DNA of 36,696 bases from Bacteroidota bacterium. Its GTDB lineage: Bacteria > Bacteroidota > Bacteroidia > NS11-12g > UBA955. The stretch covers positions 1 to 36,696 of the forward strand of contig JAIXYV010000120.1 of assembly GCA_027490055.1 (NCBI GenBank), read 5' to 3'. Positions within the stretch are counted from its first letter, which is position 1. Every line of letters begins with the position of its first letter. The notes beneath the pieces were generated by a model, which worked only from the letters and a program-made list of their open reading frames with translations, was not told where the DNA came from and did no database searches. A program made the translations under genes and the position numbers. Positions 1 to 10,500 of the stretch are shown piece after piece.

Positions 1-2461
1 GTTGTATTTGATTGGGTCCCAGTTTCTGCTCGACATTGGCGAGAATATACAATGGCACCGTTCCACCGTTAGCAGTAGGCACCATAAGGTTTCTAACATC
101 CTCGAGGTCTTTTCTGCCTTCATCTTTCAGGCGCAAGACCATATCAAAGCGGCGTTCACCTTCAAAAACCTGACCGGCACTTTGCCCGGCGAAAGCGGTA
201 TTGACGACTTTATTGACATCATCGATATTAAGACCGTATTGAGCAATTACGGCACGGTTATATTCAATAATAATTTGCGGAATACCAGCGACAGGTTCTA
301 CATAGACATCTTCAGCACCCTCAACCTCTGCAGAAAGTTTACCGAGTATAGAAGCGTATTTAGTGAGGGTATCCAGATTTTCGCCAAATATCTTACAGAC
401 AACATCTTGTTTTGCGCCGGTCATGAGTTCATTAAAACGCATCTGAACAGGATATTGAAAGCCAAAACTCACACCAGGAACATTTTCAAGTTCCTTACCC
501 ATTTTATCCGCCAGTTCTGGAAAGGTTTTGGCACTGGTCCACTCCGACTTATCTTTAAGAATGATCATTAAATCCTGAGCATCTATAGGCATCGGATCTG
601 TAGGCACTTCGCCACTTCCAATTTTAGCCACTATCTTTTCTACTTCAGGGAATTTTTTCATTAATATTTCTGAAGCATCTTTAGAAGCCTTTAGACTCAC
701 ATTGAGATTACTTCCGGGCAGCACTCTGGTTTCGAGCGCAAAATCGCCTTCTTCCAGAGCAGGAATAAATTCGCCGCCCAATTGGGTTAAGACAATGATA
801 GCCGCTACAAAAAGGAATGTCACGACGGCAAGCGTAGCATTTTTAAACTTCAAAATTACCTTTAACATTTTCAGGAAACCCTTTTCAATGGCCAACATCA
901 TACGGTCAGAGATATTCGGTTTATGCTTGGTATTTCTGCTTAAGAACATACTGCTCATCATCGGGATATAAGTAAGAGACAGCAAGAATGCACCAACCAA
1001 AGCAAAGGCAACAGTCTGAGCCATTGGTTTAAACATCTTACCCTCTATACCCTGAAGAGAGAAAATAGGAAGATAAACAATCAGGATAATGATTTGACCG
1101 AAGACGGCGCTGTTCATCATACGCGAAGAAGACCTGGTGACTTCTTCATCCATTTCTTTGACCGATAATCTATTGATGGATGCATAGTGTTTGTTATGGG
1201 TTAGAGAGTGCATCACAGCTTCAACAATAATCACAGCCCCATCGACAATCAATCCAAAATCGAGCGCCCCCAGACTCATCAAATTACCACTGACACCAAA
1301 GGTATTCATCATGATAATGGCAAACAGCATCGCTAAAGGAATCACAGAAGCAACGATTAAACCAGCACGGAAATTACCGAGGAAAAGCACCAGAATAAAT
1401 ATAACAATGAGTGCGCCTTCCAACAGGTTTTTCTCGACCGTACCGATAGCGTTATTCACCATTTTAGTTCTGTCAAGGAATGGTTCTATTATAACCCCTT
1501 CAGGCAGCGTTTTTTCAATCTGAGCGACACGTTCTTTTACATTTTTAATAATCTGATTGCTGTTGCCTCCTTTTAGCATCATCACAACCGCACCAGCCAC
1601 TTCGCCTTTATCGTTATAGCTCATAGCGCCATATCTGACAGCTGAACCGATTCTGACATCGGCCAGATCGCGCACCAGCACCGGACTACCATTATCGAGC
1701 ATTTTAACTTTGATGGCTGCTATATCCTCAAGAGAGGCTACTAAACCTTCGCTTCTGATATAGAGAATACTTGGACCTTTTTCGATATAGGCACCACCCG
1801 TATTTGAGTTATTCAGACTGACGGCATCGTATAATTCAGAAATACTGACATTGAGTTCTTTCAGTTTTTCAGGTTTGATAGCAATTTCGTATTGTTTGAG
1901 CAGACCGCCGAAGCTACTGACATCAGCGACACCTTTAACACCGAGGAGTTGGCGTCTGACAATCCAGTCTTGAATGGTTCTGAGTTCGGTTGTGGAATAG
2001 AGGTGTTCGTATCCTTCTTTTGCTCTAACAACGTACTGATAGATTTCTCCGAGACCAGTTGTAACAGGACCCATTTCTGGGACTGCAATACCCGGCGGAA
2101 TAACGGATTGTACTTTTTGAAGACGCTCTGCCACCTGTTGTCGGGCCCAGTATACATCCACATCATCATCAAAGACAATGGTTACCAAAGAGAGACCGAA
2201 CCTGGAGAAACTTCTGATTTCGTGGAGACCCGGAATATTATTATTAGCCTGTTCAATTGGAAAAGTAACGAGGCGTTCTATATCTGTAGCACCCAGAGAA
2301 GGCGCAACAGTAATCACCTGAACCTGATTATTAGTGATATCAGGAACAGCATCGATGGGCAATTTTGTCACCTGATAGGCACCGTAGACAATCAGGGTAA
2401 GCGTAAACAGACCAACGATCAGTTTGTTCTTAATGGAAAACTTAATAATAGCGTTGAGCAT
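1..2461 (-). CDS. CzcA/CusA-type heavy-metal efflux RND pump (partial, C-terminus outside window)
   Basis: Inner-membrane proton-driven RND pump that would export metal cations (Cu/Ag or Co/Zn/Cd) through a tripartite complex with a periplasmic adaptor and an outer-membrane channel. The ATG at 2461 opens a frame that stays open to the window edge (820 codons, against about 1040 or more in the family). Visible marks are the first membrane helix, LPIDAVPDITNNQVQV near residues 34-49, a long porter domain, and DFGLIVDGAV near residue 400, whose acidic residues form the proton relay of the heavy-metal subfamily. It starts 3 nt after the stop of the four-helix membrane gene, so the two are probably co-transcribed. 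Adaptor and channel genes would be expected beyond the left edge. Copper-type and zinc/cobalt-type pumps cannot be told apart from what is visible. The apparent plus-strand frames here are shadows. Confidence 0.95.
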   Translation of the reverse strand, partial: MLNAIIKFSIKNKLIVGLFTLTLIVYGAYQVTKLPIDAVPDITNNQVQVITVAPSLGATDIERLVTFPIEQANNNIPGLHEIRSFSRFGLSLVTIVFDDDVDVYWARQQVAERLQKVQSVIPPGIAVPEMGPVTTGLGEIYQYVVRAKEGYEHLYSTTELRTIQDWIVRRQLLGVKGVADVSSFGGLLKQYEIAIKPEKLKELNVSISELYDAVSLNNSNTGGAYIEKGPSILYIRSEGLVASLEDIAAIKVKMLDNGSPVLVRDLADVRIGSAVRYGAMSYNDKGEVAGAVVMMLKGGNSNQIIKNVKERVAQIEKTLPEGVIIEPFLDRTKMVNNAIGTVEKNLLEGALIVIFILVLFLGNFRAGLIVASVIPLAMLFAIIMMNTFGVSGNLMSLGALDFGLIVDGAVIIVEAVMHSLTHNKHYASINRLSVKEMDEEVTRSSSRMMNSAVFGQIIILIVYLPIFSLQGIEGKMFKPMAQTVAFALVGAFLLSLTYIPMMSSMFLSRNTKHKPNISDRMMLAIEKGFLKMLKVILKFKNATLAVVTFLFVAAIIVLTQLGGEFIPALEEGDFALETRVLPGSNLNVSLKASKDASEILMKKFPEVEKIVAKIGSGEVPTDPMPIDAQDLMIILKDKSEWTSAKTFPELADKMGKELENVPGVSFGFQYPVQMRFNELMTGAKQDVVCKIFGENLDTLTKYASILGKLSAEVEGAEDVYVEPVAGIPQIIIEYNRAVIAQYGLNIDDVNKVVNTAFAGQSAGQVFEGERRFDMVLRLKDEGRKDLEDVRNLMVPTANGGTVPLYILANVEQKLGPNQIQ

Positions 2462-2464
2462 AAC

Positions 2465-2911
2465 TTAGTTTGTTGGGATAAGCGTCATCAAATGATGAGA
2501 AGAACCGGAAACAGACGTCTGATATTTGCGTTCATTTTCTATGTTAGCATATTGCTTACTGGCCACTTTGATATAGATATCGAAGCTAATCAGCATAAAG
2601 AGCATCGCTGGAAGGTGCAATAAATGCAAGGTTTGTTTCTTTCCTGAGAGGAGGACTACAGCGAGGCAAAGAATAGCAGCTGCAATAAGGCAGATAAGCG
2701 CAACATTGAGTATACCAGCGGACAAGAGGAAGCTAATTTTAGAGTGAAACACCTTGAGCATGAAAGCAGCGGTAAGCAGCAGTATAAGGGTGACTGTGCC
2801 ATGCATGGCAGCAGACTTGCGGACAATAGCGGTGATGATGAGTCCGATGCTTAACAACAGACTGCATACCGGAATCAATTCCGGCATCATAAGAATAATA
2901 TTCTGATACAT
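2465..2911 (-). CDS. Hypothetical four-helix membrane protein before the RND pump
   Basis: A 148-residue protein of unrecognised family. Four hydrophobic stretches can be seen at about residues 8-30, 38-55, 62-90 and 98-115, followed by a polar C-terminal tail. The tail has a few histidines but no CxxC or other obvious metal motif. It lies between the His-rich small protein (66 nt upstream) and the czcA-like gene (3 nt downstream), so it is probably part of the same efflux operon and may be an accessory membrane protein. That role comes from position only. Translation from the ATG at 2911 is the only good start. Confidence 0.7.
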   Translation of the reverse strand: MYQNIILMMPELIPVCSLLLSIGLIITAIVRKSAAMHGTVTLILLLTAAFMLKVFHSKISFLLSAGILNVALICLIAAAILCLAVVLLSGKKQTLHLLHLPAMLFMLISFDIYIKVASKQYANIENERKYQTSVSGSSHHLMTLIPTN

Positions 2912-2976
2912 TAATTTATTTATAATTTTGATTGTCCCGGCATTTATGTCTGCGGGACGACAGACCCGATAGTGAA

Positions 2977-3354
2977 TCAGGCCTGAGGCGGTTGCCAGAT
3001 AGAGGCAACATTTTCAGAATTATAAAATCCAGGCACCAGTTCAGGCTTTTTAGCACTTTTCTGGGCAAATAGAGCATGATTAAACGCCGGATGGTAGTCC
3101 ATTACCATTAACTGGGAGAAACCCTGGCATTCGTGAGATTTAAAAGGAAGATCGTGGTGCTTGCTATCCTGGTCGTTATGACTGAAGTCGGATTGGTAGT
3201 GAAGCACGATAAAACTTACAAAAGATAGGTTCTTATCAGAGGCTTTGTGTTCGAGGAAATGCGAGATAAGAGCAGGGACTTTAACCAATTGGTCAAATTC
3301 AGAGCTACTAAAGAGCATAACAGCGAGCAACAATATGGAAACAATCTTTTTCAG
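2977..3354 (-). CDS. Small exported His-rich protein heading the metal-efflux operon; non-AUG start
   Basis: About 125 residues. A signal-like N-terminus (KKIVSILLLAVMLFSSSE) leads into a soluble region rich in His and Asp (HYQSDFSHNDQDSKHH, then LPFKSHE). As I recall, small proteins with a Lys-Lys signal and an LPFKSH motif often precede CusA/CzcA genes in Bacteroidota, so a periplasmic metal-sensing or metal-buffering role is plausible but unproven. There is no ATG near the N-terminus. By analogy with such proteins the start is the CTG at 3354-3352 just before the two lysines. In-frame TTG codons at 3390 and 3381 would add a poor, Cys-containing leader and lie upstream of the predicted transcription start. 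The next in-frame ATG would remove half the signal peptide. The frame is convincing; the exact start is not. Confidence 0.7.
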   Translation of the reverse strand: MKKIVSILLLAVMLFSSSEFDQLVKVPALISHFLEHKASDKNLSFVSFIVLHYQSDFSHNDQDSKHHDLPFKSHECQGFSQLMVMDYHPAFNHALFAQKSAKKPELVPGFYNSENVASIWQPPQA

Positions 3355-3359
3355 TAGTA

Positions 3360-3390
3360 CAAATTTACGGCATTGAAACAAAAAAAGCAA
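3360..3390 (-). promoter_or_regulatory. Bacteroidota promoter for the metal-efflux operon
   Basis: On the minus strand a TTG (3390-3388) is followed after 20 nt by TAAATTTG (3367-3360), an exact TAnnTTTG -7 box. The -33 element lies inside the arm of the actF terminator hairpin. The transcript would begin about 3-5 nt after the box, almost at the proposed CTG start codon. Confidence 0.55.
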
Positions 3391-3416
3391 ACACCTGGAG
3401 GTGTTTGCTTTTTTAA
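3378..3416. terminator. Bidirectional intrinsic terminator after actF
   Basis: A perfect 9-bp stem (GCAAACACC with GGTGTTTGC, loop TGGA) at 3387-3408 is flanked by an A tract on one side and a T tract on the other. On the minus strand it lies about 20 nt after the actF stop and closes the ACIII operon. Confidence 0.85.
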
Positions 3417-3434
3417 TATTGTGAAAATTAAGGA

Positions 3435-4829
3435 TTAAATACCCACGTCGTGGTGAGCACTTTCCTGAATATACGGATGGTTAACAGGGATCAGACCGCG
3501 TTTGCTTAGAGCAGTTAATACCCAGTACATAAACAGACCAGCGAAGGTAAGCGTCATACCGATTTCAAGGGCACCGATACCAGCCTGGTGATCAATTGTA
3601 CCTGGCATGAACATTAAGTATAAGTCGTTCCAGTGACCGATTAGGATAACGATAGCAACAAAGGTTAAAATTCTAGGATTACGTTTGTTGTTTCTGGTCA
3701 TTAACACCAGGAATGGCACTAAGAAATTCAGAATCAGGTTCGCGAAGAAATTGATTTTGAAAGGCATTTCCCAACGTTTGTAGTAGTATACACTTTCTTC
3801 AGGGATGTTAGCGTACCAGATTAACAGGAACTGTGATAACCACAGGTAAGTCCAGAAAATCGAGAAGGCGAACATAAATTTACCTAAGTCATGGATATGT
3901 TCATCAGTTACGATAGACAGGTAACCGTTTCTTCTAAGGTAAAGCACAAACAAAGCAATGATAGATAAGCAACTTACCCAACCAGTAGCGAAGTTGTAGA
4001 TAGAGAAGATGGTACTGTACCAGTGAGCATCAACTGACATTGTAACAACCCAGCTAAGGATAGACAATGTGAAAGCGAACACAAAGGTAAAGGCTGCACC
4101 GTAGGTGATAGATTTCTTGAAGAAAGTAAGACCACCTTCAGCATCTTCTTTATAAGAAAGACCTCTTAGTTTTTTACCGAACAGGAACCAAACGATTGGA
4201 ATACCGATAAGGAAACCAAGCGCCATTTTAGAGTTCAGGAACCAGGATTTGTTATCGAGGATTGGATCGAAACCAGGATTACCTTTGGTAATGTGCTGGT
4301 GTTCGTAGTGTAACCAGTGGTAGATGTTCTGACCATCCATTAAGAATACGAAAAGGATAATGATAGCACCTATAGGGAAGATGGTACTCATTGCCTGAGG
4401 GACTCTAAGGATAGAAGTAGCCCAACCAGCGTTTGCGATGTATTGCAAAGCGAAGAAGAACAGACCGCAGACAGAGATTAGGAGCAGGAAGTAACCATTG
4501 ATCAACAGATTCACGTAGATTCTGGTGTACCATGGCTTTTCGTGTTCAACCTTTACTGGGTATACTTGTTCGTCGCTGTGACCAACGTCAACACCATTGA
4601 TATTGATACCAGGGTGCACTGTTTCAGCAGCAGCGGCATCATGAGAAGCGTGAGTAGCGGTTTCAGCTACAGAAGCCTCATTGTGGTGTGTTGTATTTCT
4701 TGGAATTGTGAAGATACCTATAACTGTAAGTACGATACCAATCACTAAAAGAGATAAGCTAAGGGTTTTTGCTTTACCTGTAAACTTGTAATTCTCCTGA
4801 TGAATATGAATGTCGTGTCCGTGGCTCAT
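3435..4829 (-). CDS. actF: Alternative complex III subunit ActF (integral membrane)
   Basis: 464-residue polytopic membrane protein of quinol:cytochrome c oxidoreductase (alternative complex III, ACIII). ActC and ActF are paralogous quinone-site-type membrane subunits. The protein has a His-rich cytosolic start (MSHGHDIHIHQENYKF), a first helix at about 20-42, a polar loop, then about nine further helices. The segment with WLSQFLLIWYANIPEESVYYYKR is typical of ActF. The ATG at 4829 lies 1 nt after the actE stop, so translation is probably coupled. It is the last gene of the operon and is followed by a terminator. In relatives such as Flavobacterium johnsoniae, oxidase genes are linked to the act operon; here they are not in the window. 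Confidence 0.93.
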   Translation of the reverse strand: MSHGHDIHIHQENYKFTGKAKTLSLSLLVIGIVLTVIGIFTIPRNTTHHNEASVAETATHASHDAAAAETVHPGININGVDVGHSDEQVYPVKVEHEKPWYTRIYVNLLINGYFLLLISVCGLFFFALQYIANAGWATSILRVPQAMSTIFPIGAIIILFVFLMDGQNIYHWLHYEHQHITKGNPGFDPILDNKSWFLNSKMALGFLIGIPIVWFLFGKKLRGLSYKEDAEGGLTFFKKSITYGAAFTFVFAFTLSILSWVVTMSVDAHWYSTIFSIYNFATGWVSCLSIIALFVLYLRRNGYLSIVTDEHIHDLGKFMFAFSIFWTYLWLSQFLLIWYANIPEESVYYYKRWEMPFKINFFANLILNFLVPFLVLMTRNNKRNPRILTFVAIVILIGHWNDLYLMFMPGTIDHQAGIGALEIGMTLTFAGLFMYWVLTALSKRGLIPVNHPYIQESAHHDVGI

Positions 4830-4830
4830 T

Positions 4831-5538
4831 TTACTTATTTTTTTTAGGTTCTGATTTAGTTGAGTTCATTGGCATTGCAGCGGCGGCAGTATCAACTACA
4901 GCAGCACCTTTAATACCGTTAATTACCTGAATTGGGGGAACCATACCAGTGCTATCCATTAAACTTAAACGTTTAACATAGGTGGCAACGCTCCATCTTT
5001 CTTTAGGGGTTAATGCATAGGCATAGCTACCCATGCTATTTTTACCATAAGTGACAACGTGGTAAATTTTACCGATTGGCAGGTTCTGGATGTATTTGTC
5101 CTGGTAGTTAGCCCAGCTTGGTTTCAACACTGCTTGTTTTTTAGAAACAGCACCGTCGTTACCACCTTGAGCACCGTGACAAGGAGAGCAGTAGATAGCG
5201 AATAATCTTTCGCCTTCCAGTTGATCTTTCTCATCCAGGGTAATATTCATGCTGTTAGCAGCAGAAGCTTCGTAACCTTCAGGGGTATTATCGTAAGGAT
5301 ATTGGTAATCTAACTGACCCATAGCAACTGTACCTTCAACTGGCTCTCTCATGGTCATGAAATAAGGGTTGTAACGGTATTTGCTAGAATCTGAGAACTG
5401 ACTCATTGGCTCATAACCTTTGGAGTAGTACATATCAGGGGCATATTCTATACCCGGATCATTGCCACCCGCTTTCCACCAGCAAGATGAAAGTGACACG
5501 ATGGTCAAAGCACTGATGATAAATATTGATTTCTTCAT
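4831..5538 (-). CDS. actE: ACIII subunit ActE, monoheme cytochrome c lipoprotein
   Basis: 235-residue periplasmic cytochrome c subunit that would pass electrons from the ActA/ActB relay to the oxidase or a carrier. A lipoprotein signal ends in LSSC with Cys19 as the acylation site. The heme motif CSPCH is at residues 117-121 and a probable axial Met lies in YGKNSMGSYAY near 169. The C-terminal tail is rich in Ala, Asn and Lys and is low-complexity. It starts 18 nt after actD and is separated from actF by a single base. Length and order match the act operon of Bacteroidota. Confidence 0.92.
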   Translation of the reverse strand: MKKSIFIISALTIVSLSSCWWKAGGNDPGIEYAPDMYYSKGYEPMSQFSDSSKYRYNPYFMTMREPVEGTVAMGQLDYQYPYDNTPEGYEASAANSMNITLDEKDQLEGERLFAIYCSPCHGAQGGNDGAVSKKQAVLKPSWANYQDKYIQNLPIGKIYHVVTYGKNSMGSYAYALTPKERWSVATYVKRLSLMDSTGMVPPIQVINGIKGAAVVDTAAAAMPMNSTKSEPKKNK

Positions 5539-5556
5539 TTTTTGCTTACTCCTTAA

Positions 5557-6171
5557 TTAGTGATTTGAACTATTATTAGATGAACTACCAGTAGCGATAA
5601 CAACATCGGTGAAATCATCGTAACCATGATTGGTTCTCTCTTTCACTTCTACTGCACCACCATTAATTAACATATTGCTCAATTCTGATTTATTAACACC
5701 TTCGCCGTCAGTAGCAATAGCTATTACCATTCTGTCGTCGGTTTGTCTTAAATCAACAAGTTCAGATGGCATTTTACCATGCAACATTTTACTTCTGGTA
5801 AAGAACATGATGGCCATACCGAAGGCTGTGAACAGAACACTCATTTCGAATAATACAGGCACGAAACTCACACCAATTGTCGGTTTGTTACCGATGATAA
5901 TTGGCCAGTCGAAGTGCATCATGTACAACTGAATGGTTGCAGCAGTGATAAAGCCTAAACATCCACTCATGAAAGCACCTACTGGTAACAATGAACGTTT
6001 TAAACCCATTGCTTTTTCTATTCCGTGGATAGGATAAGGTGTGTAACAATCGATGATGCTGGCACCTTTTTCATGCACATGAGCAACTGTTTCTAAGAAC
6101 TTATCAGAATTTTCAAAAATTCCGAACATTACTGTTTTGTTCTTGTCAAGATATAATTTACTGTCTATCAT
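5557..6171 (-). CDS. actD: ACIII subunit ActD (DUF3341 family)
   Basis: 204-residue membrane subunit of ACIII. It has a short soluble start (MIDSKLYLDKNKTVMFGIFE), a region with YTPYPIHGIEKAMGL that is characteristic of DUF3341, two transmembrane helices at about 80-100 and 118-142, and a polar C-terminal domain. No cofactor motif is seen; in solved ACIII structures ActD is a structural subunit. It lies between actC (20 nt) and actE (18 nt). The Ser/Asn-rich tail is variable and uninformative. Confidence 0.92.
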   Translation of the reverse strand: MIDSKLYLDKNKTVMFGIFENSDKFLETVAHVHEKGASIIDCYTPYPIHGIEKAMGLKRSLLPVGAFMSGCLGFITAATIQLYMMHFDWPIIIGNKPTIGVSFVPVLFEMSVLFTAFGMAIMFFTRSKMLHGKMPSELVDLRQTDDRMVIAIATDGEGVNKSELSNMLINGGAVEVKERTNHGYDDFTDVVIATGSSSNNSSNH

Positions 6172-6191
6172 TTATCTGTTTATTGAAATGA

Positions 6192-7544
6192 TTATTCTCT
6201 GTTTTTCAAAATACCCTTCACTTCAGCCATGTTAATCACGGGCAGGAATTTGCTGAATAAGAAGAAACATGTGAAGAAAAGCCCGAATGTACCTAAGAAT
6301 AGGCCGATCTCAACCATTGTTGGAGAGTACATTACCCAACCTGATGGCAGGTATTCTCTGTGTAGAGAGGTTACGATAATTACGAAACGCTCGAACCACA
6401 TACCTACGTTTACAACGATTGACAACATGAAGATGAACCAAGGTGTAGTACGCGCCCATTTGAACCAGAACACCTGAGGTGCAATAAGGTTACAGGTCAT
6501 CATACTCCAGTAGGCCCACCAGTATGGTCCGGTTGCTCTATTGATGAAGGCATACTGTTCGTATTCAACACCAGAATAAGCTGCAACGAAGAACTCAGTG
6601 ATATAAGCCAGACCAACCATGGTACCGGTTAACATTACCACTTTACACATAGCTTCTAAGTGACCGATGGTGATGTAGTCTTGATAGTTCATTACTTTTC
6701 TGGCGATTACCAGAAGGGTTAACACCATACCGAAACCAGAGAAAATCGCACCGGCAACGAAGTATGGAGGGAAAATGGTGGTGTGCCATCCCGGTACAAC
6801 CGAGGTAGCAAAGTCCATTGATACAATGGTGTGAACCGATAGTACCAGTGGCGTAGAGATACCAGCAAGGATCAGGGAAACAACCTCATATCTGTTCCAG
6901 GTTCTAACTGAACCAGTCCAGCCCATTGAGAAGAAGTTATACCAGAATTTTCTTCCAGCTGTTGTAGCTCTGTCTCTCACTGTAGCGATATCCGGAATTA
7001 AACCCAGGTACCAGAACACTAATGATACAGAGAAATATGTAGAGATCGCGAACACGTCCCATAGCAATGGAGAGTGGAAGTTCACCCATAAAGAACCGAA
7101 AGCATTTGGCAATGGGAATACCCAGTAGCCACCCACCCAGATACGACCCATGTGAAACAGTGGGAAGATCGCGGCGCACATAACGGCAAAGATGGTCATA
7201 GCCTCAGCAGATCTGTTAATGGACATTCTCCATTTTTGTCTGAACAACAATAAGATCGCAGAGATTAAAGTACCAGCGTGACCGATACCAACCCAGAATA
7301 CGAAGTTGGTGATATCCCAACCCCATTGTACTGATTTATTTAAACCCCAGGTACCAATACCGAATGCAAGGGTGATACCTAATGTTAAACCTAATATACC
7401 CAGGAAAATAACAGAAAGGACGAAGCCTACTTTCCAGGAAGTTGAAGGTTTATTTTCAATTGGACGACAAATTTCGGTGGTAACATCATGCAGAGTTTTA
7501 TCGCCTGTTACCAACTGTGGTCTTATGACTGAATCGTGAATCAT
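6192..7544 (-). CDS. actC: ACIII subunit ActC, NrfD/PsrC-like quinone-binding membrane protein
   Basis: 450-residue polytopic protein of the NrfD/PsrC family with about ten transmembrane helices. In ACIII it carries the quinol oxidation site next to the ActB iron-sulfur domain. Visible features are an N-terminal cytosolic stretch, a first helix at about 40-62, a conserved [11 protein letters not shown] segment after the third helix, and FEMW-type ends near [19 protein letters not shown]. It starts 23 nt after the actB stop. The length and the actA-B-C-D-E-F order leave little doubt. Confidence 0.94.
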   Translation of the reverse strand: MIHDSVIRPQLVTGDKTLHDVTTEICRPIENKPSTSWKVGFVLSVIFLGILGLTLGITLAFGIGTWGLNKSVQWGWDITNFVFWVGIGHAGTLISAILLLFRQKWRMSINRSAEAMTIFAVMCAAIFPLFHMGRIWVGGYWVFPLPNAFGSLWVNFHSPLLWDVFAISTYFSVSLVFWYLGLIPDIATVRDRATTAGRKFWYNFFSMGWTGSVRTWNRYEVVSLILAGISTPLVLSVHTIVSMDFATSVVPGWHTTIFPPYFVAGAIFSGFGMVLTLLVIARKVMNYQDYITIGHLEAMCKVVMLTGTMVGLAYITEFFVAAYSGVEYEQYAFINRATGPYWWAYWSMMTCNLIAPQVFWFKWARTTPWFIFMLSIVVNVGMWFERFVIIVTSLHREYLPSGWVMYSPTMVEIGLFLGTFGLFFTCFFLFSKFLPVINMAEVKGILKNRE

Positions 7545-7567
7545 TTTTGATTTGTTATTTTAGGTAA

Positions 7568-10500
7568 TTATGCTTTTGCGTTTTCGATATCCCTTACTTT
7601 CACCATGTATTTAACGGCAGTCTGGGTGTTTAATTCTTCTAGTATGCGGTAAGAACGTTCGTTTTTGAACAGTTTGTGTACTTCGCTGTTAGGATCGTTA
7701 ACGTCACCGAACACGATAGCACCAGCTGGACAAGCTCTTTGACAAGCTGTTTTTACTTCACCATCTGTCAACTTGCGTTTCTCACGTTTAGCTTTGGTTT
7801 TAGCACCTTGTATGCTTTGAACACACATAGAGCATTTTTCCATCACCCCTCTGGTTCTTACAGTAACATCAGGATTGATAACCATTTTACCTAAGTCGTT
7901 ATTGAAATGGAAGTCGAACTTATCATTGTCGTTGTATCTGAACCAGTTGAATCTTCTTACTTTATACGGGCAGTTGTTTGCGCAGTATTTAGTACCGATA
8001 CAACGGTTGTAAGTCATTTGGTTTAGACCTTCAGAACTGTGCGTGGTAGCAAGTACCGGACAAACAGTTTCGCAAGGTGCCTGACCGCAATGCTGACACA
8101 TCATTGGCTGGTGAACTACTTTTACATTCTCCCAGTGTGTGAATTCGCCTTTAGCCTGAGCTTCGCGGTTATCTAAAGCTTCTAATCCTTTTTCTTTAGT
8201 AACGTTCTTTCCTTCGTAATCGCGAGACAAGAATAAATCGTCGGTGTAATCCACCATTTTACGATTTTCGAAAGTGAAATATCTGTCGATTCTCATCCAG
8301 TGCATTTCTCTTCTTCTTCTTACTTCCGCTCTACCTACTACTGGAACGTTGTTCTCGATGCTGCAACTTACAACACAAGCGCTACAACCTGTACAAGAGT
8401 TCAAGTCGATTGCCATAGCCCAATGGTGATTTGGAGCACCATCTTTTTTGTACGCTTTAGTTTCCCATAGCGTATATAGGTGTGGCGTTGCTTTATCGTT
8501 ACCTGCTTTAGGATTCTTTTTGATATCCTCCAGAGTCGTTTCTCTCACTAAGTCTCTGCCCTCGATAGAGTGGTGAGTCTGAGTTTGAGCTAACTCGTAG
8601 TTACCGTCGATTTTGGTGATTTTAACACCGTTTACTACAGTATTATAAGTACCATTCTGAACTTTCAGGAATGGATACGCATTTTTACCAATTGATTCGA
8701 ACAGACCTTTTTCGCCAGCTTTACCCATTCTGCCATAACCAACTGCCAAACCAACGGTTCCGTTAGACTGACCAGGCTGAACAAATACAGGCATGCCATT
8801 TAAAGATACTTTATCGTAGCTGATGTTTACTAAGTCGCCATTCTTGATACCTTCTTTTTCAGCAAGGGCTTTCGGTAATGACACATAGTTATCCCAGGTT
8901 ACTTTACTCATTGGATCCGGAGTTTCCTGAATCCATGGGTTATTGCTTAAGCTACCATCTTTTACTGATACACTTTGGTACAATACCAGATCGATACCTG
9001 TTGAGTTACCGATAGTAGATTGTAGATCAGAAACGATAGCGTTTAAGCTAACAGCCATAGCAGGCACGACTGCAGCTTTCGCTGGCGCCATATGCACACC
9101 ATCATGTAAAGCTTTATTGAATGCCTCGTCACCACTTACACCCATCGCAGCCCATTTAGACTTGATGTATAGGTAGTAAACAGAAGCAGATAATTTTTGG
9201 TTATAGATACCTTTGTTAGCGAAAGGATCAGCCGTTTTAGCGGCTAAACCAGCCCAGGTTAATAATGACTCCTGAGCTTGACGGGTAGTGAAGACTGGAG
9301 AAATTGTAGGCTGAGTTAACTGGAACAAACCAGCTTTAGGTTCAGCATCATTCCATGATTCCAGGTAGTGGTTATCTGGAGCGATGTACTGACAAAGCTT
9401 AGCTGTTTCGTCGGCAGTACCAGCAAATGATACTGACAATTTAGTTTTCTTCAAACCTGCAATAATATCAGCAGAAGCAGGAGAAGAGTATACCGGATTG
9501 CTGTTGTAGAACAATACCGCAGCGTATGCACCATTTTTCAAATCATTGGTGAAGCTTACCATATCGGTATCTAAACCTTTGTATTGATTAGAGTGGTTAT
9601 CCAGATCGATGGTAGTGCCATAGTTACCAAGTAACATGTTGATACCATTGATGACTAATTGAATTTTCGGATCATTAGAACCAGAGATAACCATAGAGTT
9701 ACCTTTTTCTTTCCAAAGAGCAGTAGCAGTTTGCTTGATTGCATCACCAGCTAATTCACCAGACTGAGCAATCTGAATGGCAGGCTGACCAGCTAATTTA
9801 GCGATAGCGTTGTAAAGAGATGTTACATATACTGCCTCCTGAGAAGATTTCATTGGGAATCTGTAATCGGCATTAGTACCGGTTAGAGACAAGTTACTTT
9901 CGAAGATAATGGTTTTTAACACCTTAGAATCTGCAGAAATACCATCCACTTTTCTTCTGTCAGCCCATGCTTTAGTAAATTCTACCGGCGAAATCCAGGT
10001 ACCAAGGAAGTCGGCACCAAAACTTACAACCACATTAGATTTAGCAAAACTATATGAAGGAATAACTTGTTTGCCAAAAGCATCGCGGTTGGCTATCAAT
10101 ATACCACTATAGCTCATGGCATCATAAGTGATGTGAGTTGTATTGGTATATTTAGTTTTGAAGTCGTTGATAACGGCTAAAGTAGAAGGACTGTGAACAG
10201 TGCCTGAAACGATAGCAATTTTACCACCTGCAGTTTGAATAGCATTTAACTGAGTGCTTACTTCAGTGTCTAAGGTAGCCCAATCGATATTGGAAGTAGA
10301 ACCATTAGATACTTTTTTAGGACCGTCTAAACGCTCAGTGTCGTATAAGCCAAGAATTGAAGCCTGACCAGTGGTACAAAGACCGCCACCAGAAACTGGT
10401 GATAGTGCATTACCATCCACTTTAATCGGACGACCTTCTCTTGTTTTTATAGTGATACCGCAACCTGTAGAGCAGGCGCCGCAAGTTGAGTTGTAGTAAT

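Noticed and set aside
2-2623. Several plus-strand ORFs (2-571, 702-971, 1191-1523, 1892-2623)
   Set aside because: They are antisense to the clear CzcA-like frame and the adjacent membrane gene, and their proteins show no domain or plausible composition.
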